NCBI RefSeq assembly: GCF_954871325.1
Contig: NC_088779.1
Span: 11,906,846-11,970,845 of the forward strand
Length of the DNA stretch: 64,000 bases
Origin: Gordionus sp. m RMFG-2023
Taxonomy: Eukaryota; Nematomorpha; Gordioida; Chordodea; Parachordodidae
Reading direction: 5' to 3'
The position numbers and the translations under genes were made by a program. Below, piece after piece: positions 38,704 to 50,330 of this stretch. Numbering within the stretch: position 1 is the first letter of the stretch; each line of letters opens with the position of its first letter. The notes under the pieces were generated by a model. That model was not told the origin of the DNA, ran no database searches, and saw only the letters and a program-made list of their open reading frames with translations.

Positions 38704-40469
38704 TAGTGCTGTAAACATTTCTAAAAAAATCGAACGCGTTCGCGTTCAACGTTTATTGACAAAAATTGAACGCGTTCACGTTCAAGTTCATGTTCAAAAA
38801 TAAGGAACGCGTTCACGTTCAAGTTCATGTTCAAAAATAAGGAACGCGTTCACGTTCAAGTTCATGTTCAAAAATAAGGAACGCGTTCACGTTCATAAAA
38901 CCGTTCAAAATTTTATGATAAATTTTTTTTAAATTTATATAATATAATATAATATAATATAATATAATATAATATAATATAATATAATATAATATAATAT
39001 AATATAATATAATATAATATAATATAATATAATATAATATAATATAATATAATATAATATAATATAATATAATATAATATAATATAATATAATATAATAT
39101 AATATAATATAATATAATATAATATAATATAATATAATATAATATAATATAATATAATATAATATAATATAATATAATATAATATAATATAATATAATAT
39201 AATATAATATAATATAATATAATATAATATAATATAATATAATATAATATAATATAATATAATATAATATAATATAATATAATATAATATAATATAATAT
39301 AATATAATATAATATAATATAATATAATATAATATAATATAATATAATATAATATAATATAATATAATATAATATAATATAATATAATATAATATAATAT
39401 AATATAATATAATATGCAGATGAGGGGATTGCGGTATTATACTTAATAACTTTTAAACCTCCAATCCATTCTCTATTCTCAACAAAAAAAAGGATATCTC
39501 GAAATTAACAGTTCTCTAGGATTTTCAAGCATTTTTTTTCAATAACGCTATAAGTTTATTTTTAATAGGTTCATTCTGTGGAAGTTTTATCCATTGCCAT
39601 TGAAGTTTGAATGCTGGATGTATAATTGCAGAAAGAACATATTGATCCTTATATATATGTTCAAATCTTTAAAATAATAAAATATATGTAATTAATTGCG
39701 AGTGAATGGTTTAATACCTTTTATCATTCCCATTTAATACGGCGTCTATCAATGATTGACCGTATTTGAGGCCACTAATTTTTTTAATTTTAAAATAACT
39801 ATCGTTATTATTGGGGTCAAATATCTTAAATGCATTATTTCTTCAAATTTAATGATTTAACTTAGTTATATCATATAAAATCAAATAATTAATATTAAAA
39901 TCAAATGTCGTTTTAAATTGGAACCTGAAGATTTTGACAATATAATACATTTTGGCCACATTTTACACTTGGTAAGCATTGGATTAGTTCCTTCAATATA
40001 GGATGTAAATGTAAAACATTTATCATATTTGGCCATAGTAATAATAATTCATCTGATTTTGGATTTTCAGAATCAGATGATGATGATTAAATAATAATAT
40101 CCATGCTTATGCTAATCTATTAAATTAAAATATAAACAATAATATTCAAATTAATAAACTATGTGTTAAAAAAATTGAAATGTGAAAAGGAAATACGCAG
40201 CCGATTAAAAAATATAAATAATACATTTTTTTAAAAAATATAAATAATACATTTTTTTAAAAAATTCTGAAATATTAAATTTTTCAAATAAATAAAAATA
40301 TTTTTAAAATTGAACGAACGTTAAATTCGAACGCGTTCGTCATAAAAAAGAAACGCGTTCACGTTCAAAGTTCGTCAAAAATAAAAGGAGCGCCTATCAT
40401 CATTTTTTTCAAAAAAACGAACTTCGTTCCCGAACGCGTTCATTTTGAACGCGTTTGTTTACAACACTA
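38704..40469 (-). mobile_element. Deleted hAT carrying an AATAT satellite
   Basis: The ends are TAGTGCTGTAAAC and, inward from the right, TAGTGTTGTAAAC. The flanking duplication is a perfect TTATATAT (38696-38703 and 40470-40477). Copy A lacks this insert. Subterminal regions carry 'gaacgcgttcacgttcaa' repeats, including a 37-bp unit in about 3.5 copies (38765-38900). On the minus strand about 39700-39420 reads 'QYVLSAIIHPAFKLQWQWI' and then 'PFFVENREWIGGLKVIKYN', with a stop and a frame change. That is hAT transposase sequence upstream of the dimerisation domain. The AATAT array sits where the transposase C-terminus should be. Confidence 0.88.
38936..39415. repeat. Perfect (AATAT)n array, ~96 copies
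   Basis: 480 bp of uninterrupted pentanucleotide repeat with no substitution that I can see. It lies inside the hAT at 38704-40469, between the 37-bp repeats and the transposase remnant. Such homogeneity implies very recent expansion, and the true length could differ from the assembled length. Confidence 0.97.
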
Positions 40470-40889
40470 TTATATATATATTTGATTTTATTATTTAAAA
40501 ATTAATAAAATTATCTAAATTTTTATTAAATGAGTGCAATTTTAATAATTAGATTAGATGAACACTTATAAATTATATTTTCACTATGCCAGCTTGCAAT
40601 CAAATTCTTTGTTAAAAATGGGATATTAACATCACTCATAATGATTAAATATTAATTGAGTATTAACAGTTGAAGCTTAAGTGATTTTATTATTTAAATT
40701 ATTTTATAACCCTAATTAAATAAATGTCATCATTTTTCGCCGAGTTCAAAATCCCTAATCAACTAATTATTCATTTTAAATTTTATTACAATGCCTCTTC
40801 CTAAAAATATTTTCAAGGTATAAGAAATTTCTTTATAAAAAGTAAGTTAGATAAATAGTAAATTAAAAAAATATATATAAATAAAATTA

Positions 40890-41445
40890 ATATTAAAATC
40901 AACATATCAAATATAAAATACAATATTATATAAAAACGGAGGTGGGCTACAAGTTCCCAAAAAACATGAGTAATTATATTTTAAAATAGTGATTTGAAGG
41001 TTTTGTTTTAAAAAATAGAATTCTTTTGGTTCTGATGTAAGGGCTCTTGTCTTATCCCTTATATTTTTTAAGATCTTTAAAGTTCCGCTTGGCATATGTC
41101 CAAGGGAAGAGATTAAGATCGGTGTAGAAATATAATTTGTGAATTTGAAATATTTCATTGTTTTTTTTTCTCGGCTATATCAACCAGATTAGAATTTAAA
41201 TTTTTTGGGAAAGAAGATACGCATGTGAAGTCCCAAATTAAGGATTTCCCTAAAGACCAAGGCACGGAAGTTAAGCCATCTGGTCTTAAGCCATCATCTA
41301 ATGATAAATTTGTAGGCTCCAGGATGTTTGGTATTCGGGCCCTGATAAGAGAACGGCTAATAGCTAAATTAATTGCTGCATGCCTTGCATGTCTGCCTTG
41401 ACTATATATATAAAATTTAGACCATGTCTCCCTTTGGAGTCGTTG
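40890..41445 (-). mobile_element. LINE 3' fragment with nuclease-like domain
   Basis: The minus-strand reading begins '[19 protein letters not shown]' and continues '[18 protein letters not shown]', '[18 protein letters not shown]', and, after a one-base frame change in an A-run, 'TPILISSLGHMPSGT' and 'YFLKQNLQITIL'. This C-terminal module follows the reverse transcriptase in a non-LTR family found in many invertebrates. The RPDG and WDxTC pattern is PD-(D/E)XK-nuclease-like, which is inference. The same module occurs at the end of the LINE at 48340-50330. The fragment is 5'-truncated and sits inside copy B. Confidence 0.7.
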
Positions 41446-41751
41446 ATAATTCTCTATTACATAGAATTGGTTACAAAATATTAAGTAAAATGTCATTTTT
41501 ACAGACATATTTGACAGCTATAAAATATATTACGCTTAATATTTTAATAAATTTATTAAAATTTGTATTCAATTCTTATTTTTAATAAAAAATATATTAT
41601 TAAAAATTAAACATATTATTATTCACCCCTCAATGGATGTAATCCTAATTAGTTATCTATTTTTCTTCTCTTTTTTATGTGTTTTTATGAAAGTTATTTA
41701 TTTCTTCTTTGAAAAATTTTTTTGCGTTAAATATTTAATACAAGTAGAAAG

Positions 41752-42080
41752 CCCGTCAAAAATGACGGGGAATGAGATTTTTATTCATTTATTTACGATA
41801 GATGTCATGCCAGGTCCAAGCTCACAATATTAGGAAGCATCCAAGATCTTATAATTTTAAAAAAGTTTTTCAAGCCCAGCTCAACCCTTAATAATTTGTA
41901 AAAGATATTCCCAAGTCAGGTGCAAAATATTAATTATGAGGTTCCAAGCCCAGTTCTACCCATTATAATTTTGAAAATTTTTTCCCACCTGGAGATAGTT
42001 AAATTTTTAATTGATTTGTCATCACATGAAGGGGAAATATCTGATTTACCACTTAGTTTACGGGTTAACTCCTACTCCTA
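41752..42080 (+). repeat. Dispersed repeat X, copy 2
   Basis: Aligns with 12448-13020 through 'gccaggtccaagctca', 'aagcccagctcaaccc', 'agatattcccaagtca' and 'catcacatgaaggggaaat'. It is shorter than copy 1. No coding function was seen. Confidence 0.6.
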
Positions 42081-42869
42081 GTTATATATGCAAAAAAAAA
42101 CATATGAATTCCATAATAAGGGAAACTGGGACAGTCTGGGGAAACCACTTATTAGAGAATCATGATAAAATCAGGTCTGCCCTAATATTATTGTAAGAAT
42201 CAAATCTTACTTCTTTTTATTGGAAATAACCCAATATATTGTTATGGAGAATGACTCTGGTACTTATTTTCTAGTTAATATGGCATCCTTACCGTGTAAA
42301 TAACTCAAGGCTTCAATATATTACCATAATTATTTATTCTAAAGAGTTTTATTGCTTTTGTTTTATCAATGTATCTAGCTTAATATATTCTGATATGAGT
42401 TTACATCGCAAGTGTCATGGCTATGACTTAACCAGTGGCTATGTAATTTAGAATATTAATCCTGCTGCTTAGAGCATTTGATAGCATAATTTAGATGAGC
42501 AATAATGGCCAAGTGTCTATTATTTATATATCATTAAAAATGGAAGATAATCTTTTAAAAATTTATTATCTCACATTAATTTTATCTATTACCTATCTAG
42601 TTTCCATAATGTCATCTAAGAGGAAGCTTTAGTCACCATATAGTTTTATGATTTGGAATAGACATTTCTATTATCTTCTTCAAGAATTATTGTTTTGGTT
42701 AGCCTTACAAATGTCTCCTTATTAGTCTATTCTATATAAAATTGTCTAAAATGGTAACAAAACGTTATAGATATTAGTTTCATGAATCATGACCCCTTTT
42801 GTCAATGTATTGCTAGAAATTATATTGCCTTATGTGGTTTTTAAAAACCATTACAATTGAGGCAGTGCG

Positions 42870-44280
42870 GGAATTAATTAACCTTTACTTTTAATTCTTT
42901 AAACATAAAATTTTTGATATCCTCAATCGAAAATATTTAATATTGTAATAAATGGATAATATTATCCTGAAATGTCTTGTATTGTTTTGCTTTAATCATT
43001 TGTGTGCAAAATAAATTACAAATAAGAAATTCAGAATAATTGTTCAGAGTTTGCAAATTTCAATTAAAAAGGTATAATTTATGGGCAAAATAAAGGCTAT
43101 GGGGCCTTCGTCCCACATAAAATATTTTTAAATTTAGCTCCTTATGAATGTAAAGGCTAGTGACGCCCCTGATAGAATAACTGATCAAATTGAACTGAAA
43201 TTCAAAGTTATTTACATGGGATTGAAACATCCGCAGATTCTAAATCTTTTATATTATAATATAGCCAAAGAAAGTAGAGTTAATTATAATTAGAATGTTT
43301 CAATGCCAGTAAATTGATAATTAAATTTTTAGTGAGTATAAAAAATTTGAACCAACATTGAAATTATAGGAACTTGAAAGGAATTCCAAATTTATATTAG
43401 GAAGGAAATTTTAAAGGTCAGAGATGCAGCTACCCACGATTCCCCAAATGTTGATGGTAAAAATGGTAAGTCGAATAAAATTATTGAACAATCTTTGGAA
43501 TTTAATGAAGATGGAGCTGAAAACTAATGTTAAAAAGCTTGATTTTGAGTATATTTTTAAAAACTACTCGATTAATTTTAGCCAAAATAATATTAAGAAA
43601 ACCTCGAGATTTGGCAGATAGATATCCAAATCTTTCTGCCTGCCATGAGCATCCAGGTTAACATAATATTTTTTGATCATAAATCGGGCATTTTGACATC
43701 GAAACAATACCCAAAGTCAAAAATTACAATATAATAGTAAAAAGAATAAAATAAATATAAATCATAATGTTGACAAATAACATATATATATATATATGAA
43801 AAAAAAAGAATTATAATTATGATGATAAAATTTTCAAAAGTGAAAAGTGTTATTTATATGTTAGTAGTAAAAGTATAAAATAATATATATAATAGATAAT
43901 TTTTTTAATTTGTATTTAATTTCTATAATCGAAACCCAATGATATATCCAGGAGGACCATTATATAAAATGTTGTGACAGCCTGGACAATTTTGGATTTT
44001 TCTTTGAATTTCAAGCTAATATTTATTTTGATCATTATTGAAAAAATGTTACAATATCCTAATGTGTGTATTTTAAGAGCTTTTCAATCAAAATACTAAA
44101 TCTTTAAATAAAAGAATTAACAAGAAATTAAAGAAGTTGATTATGATATGATCTAATAACAAATATAGTACAGATAACAATGATTTATAAAATAGTTGTT
44201 AAAAAAATAGATAGCCACCCAGGAGAGATATAATATAAGAGCCTAAATTGACATTGAAAAAACATTAGATATTGTTTATA
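42870..44280. other. Intergenic with a MITE end, no gene seen
   Basis: Contains a fragment ending 'ctagtgacgcccctg' (about 43085-43171), which belongs to the CAGTGGCGTC MITE family. A stretch near 43410-43530 reads without stops in one frame ('VRDAATHDSPNVDGKNGKS') but has no recognised family or clear splice sites. The rest is AT-rich. Confidence 0.4.
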
Positions 44281-44289
44281 GTATACATT

Positions 44290-44520
44290 AGATATTAAAA
44301 ATCTGAGGGCAAGGAAATGTGTAAAAAAAATCAGATCATGGTGGGTTTTAGTAAATTTTTAACAATCTGAGATGGGTCTGACTTTCATAAATTTTGAGCC
44401 ATGCTACAAAATTTTGGGGCAAATTTTTTTTTTTAAATTTCAGGGCAGTCAAAAAATTTAACAGGCCAAGCTGGGAAACATAAAAATTATTAATGGACTA
44501 GGCCTTACAGACCTCCACTA
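44290..44520. mobile_element. Degraded hAT-type terminal region
   Basis: The right edge reads inward TTAGTGGAGGTCTGTAAGGCC, close to the TAGNGATCTGCA-GGCC ends of the intact hAT. GC-richer 'gggcag' and 'ggcca' words alternate with T- and A-runs in the same style. No coding content and no left end were found. Confidence 0.4.
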
Positions 44521-45181
44521 AGCATAGTTGTAGAAAAATTATTTTTGCCTAAAGGTAGCTTGATTGCCCAACATACTGCTAAAAATTATATAAGAAAATG
44601 AAAAAGATGCTTTTGGAAATAAAGTATATTAGAGTATCATTTGTCAAATAAAATGAAAAAGAACATTTTGATAATAAAGTATATTAGATATAAACTATTG
44701 ATTATTAAAATGCTTTTAATATAAGAAGCTTTAGATTTAAAGAAATAAAAAATTTAAAAACAAAATTAAATCTTGGCTCAAAATTGTCATGAAACAATAA
44801 AGTTAGTTGCTAAATTGTAAACAAAACCTTATTATATTATTTACTAAAATTATTTTTTTATAATAGTTTATTTATATCAAATGCATAATAATTGAAACAT
44901 ATTTATATAATTTAAGCATATTAAAAAAGATGACACAATTGGCAAAGGTTAATTATACAAAAATATCCTTTAATATAAATTAGCCACATATGCCAAATCT
45001 TATTCAAAATTATTTGCAAAATTATAAATAAAAGAATATTTTTGCCCATATTTATTAAATATAATTGTATAATTTATTCTCTTATTTTTATAATAAAGAT
45101 AGATTCAATAAAAATACATAATTTTATTTTTGATGATAAACTAAACATATTAAAATTTAGCATTGATTAAATATAAATGAT

Positions 45182-45943
45182 TTAATGAATCATATAATAT
45201 AATAAAAATACAAAACATGTGGAAATAACAAATGATAAAATTATGGTTTCCTTTCTCTTTTTTAATGAGATTTTTTGAGACAATCTATTTATTATTGGAA
45301 ATTTTTCAATAATGAAATTAACTTTTTTTGATATCTTTAGAAGATTTCTTTTCTGCAACTTTAAATTTTCCTTTGTAAAAAAAGCCATATCAATGTGATG
45401 ATCAATCAATTTTTCTGAATTTTTTAAATGTTCCTGTTCTTTTAAATGTAAATCTGTCCTTCTATTTATAGGAGAATATTTATAATATTCAGGTATTTGT
45501 TGTTTTTTAATTAAATTAGTTGTAGATCCTATTAGATCTTCTCTTTGTTTTGTATGTTTTAGATTATTTTTCAATGTTTCAAATTCATTCTTATAATCCT
45601 GATATATTTCTCTATGCCTTTGAAGGGTATGAAAATAAGTAGGAGGAAAATTTGATTGAGTTGGAGTTGCTTGATGATTTTGTACATGATTGCCCATTTT
45701 TTCATTTATTTCCTCTAGATGAATTAACAATCTTTGTATATCATTTGTTATCAAATCAATAGAATTTGTTTGCAAATTAGAATCAATTGCAGATGAATCT
45801 TGGGTTACAATATCTTTAACTTGCTGAAAACTATCGTTCCCTTTTATGGACAATTTACTCAAGGATATTAATTTGGAATCTATTTCATACTCCCATTGCA
45901 TAGCCTCCTTTCGATATAGTTCCCACATTCCAGACATTATCAT
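45182..45943 (-). CDS. GOSR1: Golgi SNARE GOS28 (GOSR1), single exon
   Basis: Qb-SNARE of the Golgi, acting in ER-to-Golgi and intra-Golgi vesicle fusion with syntaxin-5-type partners. It has 253 residues against about 250 in animals. The N-terminus 'MWELYRKEAMQWEYEIDSKL' matches the family's 'W..LRKQARQLENELD'. The conserved 'HTLQRHREIYQDY' lies at 105-117 and 'NRRTDLHLKEQEHL' at 160-173. The SNARE motif is about 165-232, with the zero-layer glutamine probably Q197 (TKENLKLQK). A single transmembrane anchor spans 234-252 and leaves almost no lumenal tail, typical of this SNARE. The start may be M1 or M3 (MSG). The frame is intact and has no intron, unlike eS19 and the kinase. Confidence 0.93.
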   Translation of the reverse strand: MIMSGMWELYRKEAMQWEYEIDSKLISLSKLSIKGNDSFQQVKDIVTQDSSAIDSNLQTNSIDLITNDIQRLLIHLEEINEKMGNHVQNHQATPTQSNFPPTYFHTLQRHREIYQDYKNEFETLKNNLKHTKQREDLIGSTTNLIKKQQIPEYYKYSPINRRTDLHLKEQEHLKNSEKLIDHHIDMAFFTKENLKLQKRNLLKISKKVNFIIEKFPIINRLSQKISLKKRKETIILSFVISTCFVFLLYYMIH

Positions 45944-46308
45944 TTACAATAAATACTCAACGAAATAAATAAAAGGACAGGTGCAAGTTCACTGAGCAGA
46001 AAAAATTTCTATTTTATAGATATAATATAAAATACTAATTTATATATTTAAATTTGTATTATATTAAATATATAATCACACATTTGATAATATTTTTCTC
46101 TTAATCTCGTAACCTCATTTTTTTAAAAAATATTATTTAAACTTCTCTTATCAGATCATACAATGGGACTGGGGTGATAATCCCAAAACTAAGCTGAAAC
46201 TCAACCACACCTTAGGGGATGTATTTAGTGTTGTGGATTAGGGCCTACTGTTTTTCAGTAATATACCCTACTCATAGGGCATTTTAATGATAGAAGAATG
46301 ACAGTCTT

Positions 46309-46410
46309 CATAGTCGTAGCAGGAGGTGGAAAACAGAAATCACCCCTCAGAAATTTGCCTATTACTAATATCCTTTAATTGAAAGAAATAACTTAACATT
46401 TATACAACTA
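46309..46410. mobile_element. Short fragment of the CATAGGCGTAGCC element
   Basis: Reads CATAGTCGTAGCAGGAGG and then 'cccctcagaaatttg', matching the left ends at 10716 and 36921. It is cut by the hAT inserted at 46411. Confidence 0.6.
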
Positions 46411-47865
46411 CAGTGAAAAGCGTCCATAGAAGCAAGGGGTACATTGCCTCCCTTGAAATTTTTCTTACAAAATTTTTAAATAAACTTAATATAATCTTTG
46501 TACTATGCTAATAAACTAAACTGACTTCGTTAAAAAATTAATATAATTTTTAGAACGTTAAAAAGATTAATATAATTTTTATAACGTTAAAAAGATAATA
46601 TAATTTTTATAACGTTAAAAAGATAATATAATTTTTATAACGTTAAAAAAGATTTATATAATTTTTATAACATTAAAAAATTAATATTATTTTTACTATA
46701 TTAAGAAATACACTATTATTTTTACTACGTTAAAAAAGTTACTATTACTTTATAAAATTTACTATTATTTTTACTACCCTACGTTAAAAAAATATATACA
46801 TGAGGGAAGCAAATTTAATATTGCTTATTCTTTTTAATAAATAAAGATAACATGGTACTGTGTAATTTTACCATTAAAAAATATTCATTGGGGAAGCAAG
46901 TAAAAAAATGCTTATTTTTTTAACAAATAAAAGAGAATGAAATTTTTTTATATAATATTTTTTTCCTTACTTTTTTAAAATAAAAAATTTTTCGTTTTAA
47001 AATCCTTAATTAATGTTTAATAATTGTAATTGTATTATTGAAAATTTATTAACATTATCATTTAGCTCAAGATATTTTGATGCGAAAAAAATGATTATCG
47101 AAAAAGGAAGTAAAAACCGATTTTACAAAACTTAAAAAAAGAAATCAAAACTTGCATCCGTAATTTTTTTAACGATAAATATGAAAAATATGAATGGCTC
47201 ACTGGATGTAAATTTTCTAGGTCATGCTTATTATTCCCAAAGGAAAAATATGCTTTGAATGATAAAGAATTTTCGGATATGAATAATTTTTCAAAGGCAG
47301 TTCATAGAATTGTTAGATATTACTATTAGTAAATTCCAAATAATCAATTTCCCAAAATATTTATTAGATAATTTAAACGACACTTATTCTCAATTTTTTG
47401 ACTTACACAAGCTGGAAACCGAATTAAAGGTAGTGTTTCGGGATGTTGAATTTAGAAAGAAAGAGAATGTTAATGAAATACTTGAATTTTTAATATGCAC
47501 CGATTTGAAAAGTTTTAAAGAGTTTTTTAAATTATGCAAATTCATCTTAACTTTGGCTTCAACAACAGCAAGTGCAGAACGAAGTTTTTCATCTTTAAAA
47601 AGAATCAAATCTTATTGCAGAAACAGGATGAGCCAAAATCGATTATCGAATCTATCTTTGATTTCGATAGAAAAAAAATTATTAAAAAATTTAAAATCTA
47701 GAGTTAACTTTTATAATGCAGTACTTGATCATTTTACTCAAAAACAAAGACGAATACCACTTATTTATAAATCTTAATGTTTTTATGGTTTGAGTTTGAC
47801 TAAAATAAAAATAAAAATATTTTTCTGATTGCTTCCCTATTAGTAAACTTGACGCTTCGTCACTG
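46411..47865 (+). mobile_element. Internally deleted TTF-type hAT, CAGTGACGAAGCG ends
   Basis: The ends are CAGTGAAAAGCGTCC and, inward from the right, CAGTGACGAAGCGTC. The flanking duplication is a perfect TACAACTA (46403-46410 and 47866-47873). The plus strand encodes 'RNFFNDKYEKYEWLTGCKF' and 'SCLLFPKEKYALNDKEFSD' near 47155-47290, the TTF-type zinc-finger region. After a frame change comes the C-terminal part at 47310-47777 with 'LTLASTTASAERSFSSLKR'. That is the dimerisation signature of hATs related to ZMYM-type and 52-kDa-repressor-like genes. The catalytic core between them is gone. A minisatellite fills the left third. Confidence 0.9.
46490..46800. repeat. Minisatellite inside the hAT, ~26-bp unit
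   Basis: Eight or more copies of 'ataatttttataacgttaaaaag', most regular at 46530-46670 and more diverged to the right. Confidence 0.85.
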
Positions 47866-48339
47866 TACAACTACATTACAATATTACTCGTTTTAATGAA
47901 ACTAACTAATACATACGTAAATATATCATTATTCTTTAGTAGCTAAATATGGAAATTATTCAATTATTTAAATTGTCATTCTTATGTGTGTAATCAGTAT
48001 TAATGAAAGAAATATAGGTTCTTATGCAACAACATATGCTTGCATTCAAAGAAGTTGGTGAACAGTCTTTATTTTTTGATGATATAATAAAAATATTAAT
48101 GGATGTGAATCTTATGTTCTCAATGCAGAAACTTTATTTTAATATTTGGTATTGGCCGTTTAAGGGCCCATAGTGTGAATGAACAAAGATGCCCCTGGCT
48201 CTGTCCCCTTTATTCCTCTCCTAACAATCCCCCACCCCACACCACCCTCTTGAATACTGTGACACAGTAGGTTCCATTAACATTAAATCATGATAATATT
48301 GCAACATCAAGCATTCTTGAATATAATATCACTGATATC

Positions 48340-50330
48340 CATTTCACCATTACTTCTTTGACAAATTCCTTGGATTGCCCAAACCTCGTTTGATTTCCAG
48401 AATTCCAAGAGGTGCCAGACAAGTTGTTTTTACCATTGATAGGCTGTTAAAAAATTCTCCTCTAAGTATGCATGGTCAGCCTTTCTTTTATTCGGCCACA
48501 AATCTTTACAAATTCACTGTGAATAGTAAATATTTCACTACGAATGTTAAACTAGCATCTTCTAATATCAATTATGAACCCCATGATATCATAACTCATA
48601 CGTGAAACAAACAGGACGATTTAAAATTCAAGGTGAAGCTAATCAATAACAAAATAAACAAGCTCGACATAAATGGTGATCTTAGACTGTGCAGCTCCTT
48701 TGACACACTTGCTTCAGTGGATGCAGTGTCATACCAAAGACTACTAGATAAACATCATAAACACCGGAGGCTATAATGATTTGTGAAACCAAGAACCCTT
48801 CTCCAATTTTCACTTCGTAATAAGTATTTTCAGTGAGATCTTTTCAGAAGACGCGGCCCCTAGATTTGAAGGATGCAACAAGGTCATCAATGGTAACGTC
48901 CCTGTCGCCCTGAGAAAAAAGAATGGTGATATCAGGCCTATAGCCGTTGGTGTGGTGCAGTATATAGAAGATTATGTTCTTTATAGCTAGCAGTTCTGCA
49001 CAAGTCCCTAACATACTTCTTCCTCTTCAATTAGGTGTTAGAACTAGCTCAGGATGCAAAGCGGCTGCACATTTAACTCATATTTATGTTCAGGATGCTA
49101 CAATCATTCAACACCTTGTTAAAATCTACTTTATAAATGTTTGCAATGGCATTCACAGAAAAGTAATCATTTCACAATTCATAAAACATTATCTTTTCAT
49201 CCTATAAAAAACCATCCCATTTGGTATTTGGCCCTATATCTTAACCTCTTCTGAAGCTATTCAATAGGGTGATTCCCTAGGCTCCATATTATTTTGACTG
49301 GGTATCCATGATTTGATCACTACGTTACCCCTACATTTATGGTACATTGATGATGGGGTCATCTCTGGGAATTCTGCTGAGGTTGAAAGGCTGTTAATAT
49401 TATTAAGGCTTCCACTGACAGTCTTGGACTTGTAATCAATCGTACCAAAACCTAATATTGTGAAATCAATACAATTCCATCAAACATTTTAGGCTTTAAG
49501 CCAATGACATATGTGTCATTGCTTTAAGCATGTCCCCTTGAAGAATTTATCGCCTTTGAGCTCTCTCATTGGTAGGAGTCAGTGAATTCTTTTTTATAGC
49601 GATATGGACGATATATTTAAAAATTTAAAACAAATTCTTCCCTGTCTCTCACAAGGCCTTTTTTAAATTAGGAACTTCTTCAACATCCTAAAATCCTTTA
49701 CGCCCCACGATCGAGCCCATTATTTCTAGAGAAGGTGCATCTAGTAAGATTCAAAACCAGAATAAGAATAAATCTTAGTGACTACTTAAATATCAAATTT
49801 ACAGACATTGCTTGGCATCAAGCCACACTTCCTTTCAAACATAACGGACTTATGGGCAAAATCCGTCAAAACCACAACAATATTTCCGAGATCTACCACT
49901 TGTGAAAAACACCGTTGATTTCCTTATTTCGAGTCTTTCACCTTTGGCTAGGTCCACATTCATTGAAATTATCAAGGATCGGGGACATGAATCTTTAGAT
50001 GTTATTCCATCTAGCAATCTTAAGCTTGAATTGCACAATCACGAGCCCAGCCATGCTCTATGTGACAGGCTCAACATTCCTTTCCATAACCATATAAATG
50101 CAGCAAATGATATACTTATGCTGCCAATATGGCGTTTCATCCTTTACATTGCAATCGTAACCCCGGTCGGCAAACCCGGCATTCAAGGTGCAATCAAATT
50201 ATATCTCTTGCACTTAGGTTAGCTGGTTTTCCCACCTCATTGGAGCCTTCTGGTTTTCCCGATGGTAGGCGTCGTGAAAAAGTTACACGTATTTCATGGT
50301 TACAAGGTAGTTTCTAATATGGAATTTTTC
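48340..50330 (+). mobile_element. Decayed LINE with C-terminal nuclease-like module
   Basis: Successive plus-strand blocks in changing frames follow one non-LTR element. 'PKPRLISRIPRGARQVV' (48375 on) matches the segment upstream of the reverse transcriptase. 'LPLQLGVRTSSGCKAAAHL' and 'VKIYFINVCNGIHRKVI' (48990-49180) are reverse-transcriptase core. 'WYIDDGVISGNSAEVERLL' (about 49335-49400) is the catalytic YxDD-type motif. 'NIPFHNHINAANDIL' (50060-50120) precedes 'RHSRCNQIISLALRLAGF' and 'LEPSGFPDGRRREKVTRI' (50173-50310), the start of the C-terminal module seen also at 40890-41445. At least four frame changes and several stops make it inactive. The 3' part is missing. Confidence 0.8.

Larger units (their letters stand above)
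38520..42865 (+). repeat. Non-coding repeat family, copy B
   Basis: Aligns with copy A in several blocks: 38520-38703, 40478-40850, 41448-41750 and 42260-42860. It is interrupted by the hAT at 38704-40469, the LINE tail at about 40890-41445 and repeat X at 41752-42080. Because copy A lacks the hAT and the LINE, it serves as their empty site. No coding frame was found. Confidence 0.65.

Noticed and set aside
38936-39415. A centromeric satellite block
   Set aside because: The array is only 480 bp and is enclosed in a hAT with its own target duplication, so nothing indicates a centromere.
43410-43621. A possible small gene
   Set aside because: Two frames are open over 35-65 codons but neither resembles a known family; it is surrounded by repeat scraps.
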